64,000 nt of DNA from Candidatus Methanoplasma cognatum. Its GTDB lineage: Archaea; Thermoplasmatota; Thermoplasmata; Methanomassiliicoccales; Methanomethylophilaceae. Numbering within the stretch: the first letter of the stretch is position 1; every line of letters begins with the position of its first letter. Below are positions 61,933-64,000 of this stretch, one piece after another. Below the pieces are notes generated by a model that was given only the letters and a program-made list of their open reading frames with translations, made no database searches and was not told the origin of the DNA. The stretch covers positions 186,001-250,000 of the forward strand of contig WRLM01000002.1 of the NCBI GenBank assembly GCA_009777615.1. The letters are read 5' to 3'. The position numbers were made by a program, and so were the translations under genes.

Positions 61933-62005
61933 TGGGCCTATCCGGATTTGAACCGGAGTCAATGGCTCCCAAAGCCACAAGTATACCAGGCTAGCCCATA
62001 GGCCC
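61933..62005 (-). tRNA. tRNA-Pro (anticodon TGG)
   Basis: Acceptor arms GGGCCTA/TAGGCCC with discriminator A. The anticodon stem TGGCT/AGCCA holds loop TTTGGGA, giving TGG. T loop TTCAAAT is intact. Confidence 0.95.
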
Positions 62006-62048
62006 CTAGACGGCTGATGATTATGAAGATATTAAGTTTTGCCCAAGG

Positions 62049-62600
62049 TCAGAGGATGTCTCTCAATTTCTCAAGAAGCAGCTCTACGGCGCGGCCTCTG
62101 TGAGAAACGCCGTTCTTCTCGTCCAAGGGGATCTCCGCGAAGGACATTTTCCCGTCATGGCTGAATATGGGGTCGTACCCAAAGCCCCCGGTTCCCTTTT
62201 CCTCTTCAAGGATAATGCCGCCGCAGACACCGGTGACGATCACATCCCTGCCGCATATACTGCATCCTATGCAGCATTTGAACGCCGCGCCTCTGTTATC
62301 TATGCCGTTCATGAGCTTCAGTATCCCTTCGTTGCCGATCGTCTTCTGAACATATGCCGACCAGACACCGGGGAACCCCCCGAGGCGATCGATGAAGAGG
62401 CCGGAATCATCGATTATGAAATCAGATATGCCTTTGGACTTCAGCTCTTCCATGCCTTTTCTGACGACCTCTTCGAGGTCTGAGGACTGTATCTCGTCAT
62501 AAGGTACTTTCAAGTGCACCGTTTCTATCCCGAGTCCTTCGAAAGAACGCTGATATTCCATTACTTTTCCCGGATTGGAGGTTATTATGTTGATCTTCAA
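62049..62600 (-). CDS. rdgB: Non-canonical purine NTP pyrophosphatase (RdgB/HAM1)
   Basis: The 183-residue housecleaning enzyme hydrolyses ITP, XTP and dITP to monophosphates. TSNPGKVMEY is the N-terminal motif, DDSGLFIDRLGGFPGVWSA the substrate loop, and FGYDPIF with SHRGRA complete the site. The start overlaps the Bud32 stop by 4 bases. Confidence 0.95.
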   Translation of the reverse strand: MKINIITSNPGKVMEYQRSFEGLGIETVHLKVPYDEIQSSDLEEVVRKGMEELKSKGISDFIIDDSGLFIDRLGGFPGVWSAYVQKTIGNEGILKLMNGIDNRGAAFKCCIGCSICGRDVIVTGVCGGIILEEEKGTGGFGYDPIFSHDGKMSFAEIPLDEKNGVSHRGRAVELLLEKLRDIL

Positions 62601-63220
62601 GTGTATCTGCCTCTGTTCTTTATCTCTTCTATTTTGCGCAGTAACGCTTTCGGCTTTTCTTTGATCGAAAGATATGCGGCCATAAGTTCCGAGAAGGCAC
62701 CCGCGAGGCCCGGATGGGCCGAGGTGAACGCTCTTTCCAAAAGATGCACGTCCACCCCCATGTCTTCAAGCTCGGCCTTTGTCCTCCCCATCGAGAAATC
62801 TATCAAACACATCTTTCCGTCATCCGTAATTATCATATTCGAGGTCGTAAGGTCCCCGTGACATATCCCGGCATTGTGGAGTCCCGCGACGGCGGCTCCG
62901 ATCATTCTGCATATCTCCGGCGCAGAGCCCGGGTCCCCGTCCAGCTTTTCCTTGACGTTCACGCCTTTTACCAGTTCCATCGTGATGGAGAACTCCTTCA
63001 GATCTATATCATACACCACGGGAGTCCTTACGCCAGCCTTTCTGGCCTCCTTCATGAGCCTGGCCTCGTTCCTCGTCCTGGATGAGCGAAGCTCATTATC
63101 GAGCTCGGCCGCTCTGTACCTCTTCGGGGACCTTATTTTGATCAGAGCGTCCCTTCCGAGGAAACGGGAGGCGAAGATATCCGCTTCAGCCCCTTTAGCC
63201 ATCGGCACCGGGTCGGTCAT
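62597..63220 (-). CDS. bud32: KEOPS kinase/ATPase subunit Bud32
   Basis: The 207-residue RIO-like small kinase is the Bud32/PRPK subunit of KEOPS, which makes t6A in tRNA. AKGAEADIF is the nucleotide loop, HGDLTTSNMII the catalytic loop and LIDFSMGR the metal-binding motif. In many archaea it is fused to Kae1; here it stands alone with rdgB, a common pairing. ATG 63220 is preferred over TTG 63229. Confidence 0.95.
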   Translation of the reverse strand: MTDPVPMAKGAEADIFASRFLGRDALIKIRSPKRYRAAELDNELRSSRTRNEARLMKEARKAGVRTPVVYDIDLKEFSITMELVKGVNVKEKLDGDPGSAPEICRMIGAAVAGLHNAGICHGDLTTSNMIITDDGKMCLIDFSMGRTKAELEDMGVDVHLLERAFTSAHPGLAGAFSELMAAYLSIKEKPKALLRKIEEIKNRGRYT

Positions 63221-63274
63221 GGGGGTCAATCTGCAATCTTATGTAAATAAATAGCCGTGAACCGATTTGAGACC

Positions 63275-63949
63275 ATGAGATACACGATCACAGGGGACAA
63301 CCTTCAGTTTGTGAATGTGCAGCTGGACGCGAACGAGGTCCTGCAGTCCGTTGCCGGGAGCATGGCGTACATGACCGGCAACGTGGTCATGGAAGCTAAG
63401 ATGCAGGGAGGCCTCCTGAAAGGGCTGGGTAGGTCGATATCGGGAGCATCCCTTTTTCTTGTGGAGTACAGGTCCAAAGGCGGCACAGGGATCGTAGGTC
63501 TCGGAGGCTCAGTACCGGGCAAGATCGTCGATCTCGATATCGGCAAAGGCAAATGGATCGTCCAAAAGACCGGATATCTCGGATCGCAGGAGACCGTGGG
63601 ACTCAGCATAACGTTCCAGAAGAAATTTAGCAATATCCTATTCGGCGGGGAGGGACTCGTCCTTCAGGAGCTGAGCGGGACGGGCATAGCGTTCATCACA
63701 GCATGCGGGGACTTCAACATCGTAGACCTGAGACCGGGCGAGCAGTACAAGGTCGCCACGGCCAAGGCCGTTGCCTGGCAGGATACCGTGAAATATGACA
63801 TCGAATCGGTCGGAAAGATCAAAACGGCCATGTTCGGCGGGGAGGGGCTGTTCGTCACCACTCTCACCGGTCCGGGTAAGATAATCATCCAGTCCATGAC
63901 GCTCTCGGAACTCGCGCTTTCGCTGATACCGTTCCTTCCGAACAAATGA
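63275..63949 (+). CDS. AIM24/TIGR00266 family protein
   Basis: The 224-residue beta-rich protein shows the family pattern: an early V-Q-L-D-A-N-E ... A-G-S-M-A-Y-M, the central G-L-G-R-S and G-G-E-G-L repeats and a late G-P-G-K-I-I-I-Q-S. Function is unknown in archaea; the yeast relative Aim24 is mitochondrial. ATG 63275 lies about 27 bases after TGTAAATAAA, giving a leaderless message; a GTG at 63257 is less likely. Confidence 0.85.
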   Translation: MRYTITGDNLQFVNVQLDANEVLQSVAGSMAYMTGNVVMEAKMQGGLLKGLGRSISGASLFLVEYRSKGGTGIVGLGGSVPGKIVDLDIGKGKWIVQKTGYLGSQETVGLSITFQKKFSNILFGGEGLVLQELSGTGIAFITACGDFNIVDLRPGEQYKVATAKAVAWQDTVKYDIESVGKIKTAMFGGEGLFVTTLTGPGKIIIQSMTLSELALSLIPFLPNK

Positions 63950-63953
63950 GGTG

Positions 63954-64000
63954 ATGACGCGGCTTACACAGGGAGTACAAGATAGAAGATCATGCTTATG
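63954..64000 (+). CDS. Possible start of a further gene (truncated by window)
   Basis: ATG 63954 follows GAGGTG directly and opens a frame (MTRLTQGVQDRRS ...) that continues to the end of the window. The fragment is too short to identify and the start could be further downstream. Confidence 0.2.
   Translation, partial: MTRLTQGVQDRRSCL

Noticed and set aside
61516-61980. Longer 154-codon form of the nucleotidyltransferase
   Set aside because: The extension reads through tRNA-Pro(TGG), and a promoter fits the shorter form starting at 61833.
1-64000. CRISPR array, rRNA genes, transposase or replication origin
   Set aside because: No regularly spaced direct repeats, rRNA stretches, transposase motifs or origin-binding repeat clusters were seen.

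Overview
The window is a gene-dense piece of an archaeal chromosome. Most genes are single-domain archaeal housekeeping types: B-family DNA polymerase, RpoF and RpoN, ribosomal proteins L15e, L21e, L18e, L13 and S9, eIF1A, RIO1, Pus10, KsgA, Bud32, and type II GAPDH with archaeal PGK. TATA boxes lie about 25-30 bases before many starts, so leaderless mRNAs look common. Where a Shine-Dalgarno exists it is often GGTGA followed by four bases. The lysine pathway by LL-DAP aminotransferase, RIO1/Pus10/L21e/RpoF/KsgA synteny and two secreted proteins with an R-S-G-I-S-T plus hydrophobic N-terminus suggest Thermoplasmatota, perhaps Methanomassiliicoccales. That placement is inference; no methanogenesis gene is present to prove it.

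Layout. 1-2.6 kb: tRNA-Leu and a large leucine-rich-repeat surface protein. 2.6-5.3 kb: feoA-feoB and a tiny Cys-rich membrane gene behind two DtxR/IdeR-like operators. 5.3-11.7 kb: TauE/DUF1634, a ThiI relative with no PP-loop, L15e, two paralogous pilin-like surface proteins and two AT-rich orphan genes. 11.7-20.9 kb: PolB, YchF and the long minus-strand operon eIF1A-RIO1-KH-Pus10-L21e-RpoF-DUF655-KsgA. 21-28.2 kb: tRNA-Glu, a HAD-like protein, formyltransferase, archease, NadX, M24 peptidase, Fic protein with palindromic operators, and IlvC.

28.2-35.2 kb is a probable acquired island with bacterial-type genes: Rrf2 regulator, O-acetylhomoserine sulfhydrylase, cysteine synthase, AlkA, Ogt and a frameshifted DUF4143 ATPase. 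It has G/C homopolymer tracts and tandem repeats, and it separates ilvC from ilvB. 35.2-46 kb: IlvB, GAPDH, PGK and a seven-gene lysine operon (Lrp-like regulator, dapA, dapB, lysC, lysA, dapF, dapL). 46-54 kb: MscS channel, A24 prepilin peptidase, AmmeMemoRadiSam radical SAM enzyme, ThiL, LarA plus an Fe-S oxidoreductase plus FolP, and a zinc-ribbon membrane protein.

54.1-56.5 kb holds the most striking locus. A putative structured ncRNA is followed by four tightly coupled genes for an E1-like adenylating enzyme, a ubiquitin-like protein ending Gly-Gly-Ser, an E2-like conjugating enzyme with HPN and a catalytic Cys, and a JAMM metalloprotease with all its zinc ligands. Together they form a minimal ubiquitin-like conjugation and deconjugation system. 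56.5-64 kb: HxlB, an AP-endonuclease-2-type TIM barrel, the L18e-L13-S9-RpoN operon, tRNA-Pro(GGG), an AbrB-PhoU regulator, an AT-rich gap with a tRNA-Pro-like 3' fragment, an MNT nucleotidyltransferase, tRNA-Pro(TGG), RdgB, Bud32 and an AIM24-family protein.

A second recurring feature is start codons. RIO1 (CTG), O-acetylhomoserine sulfhydrylase (ACG), PGK (ACG), the radical SAM enzyme (ATT) and the AP-endonuclease-like protein (CTG) all lack ATG/GTG/TTG where homologues begin. Each has a codon one base from ATG there, in four cases at normal distance from a Shine-Dalgarno-like sequence.
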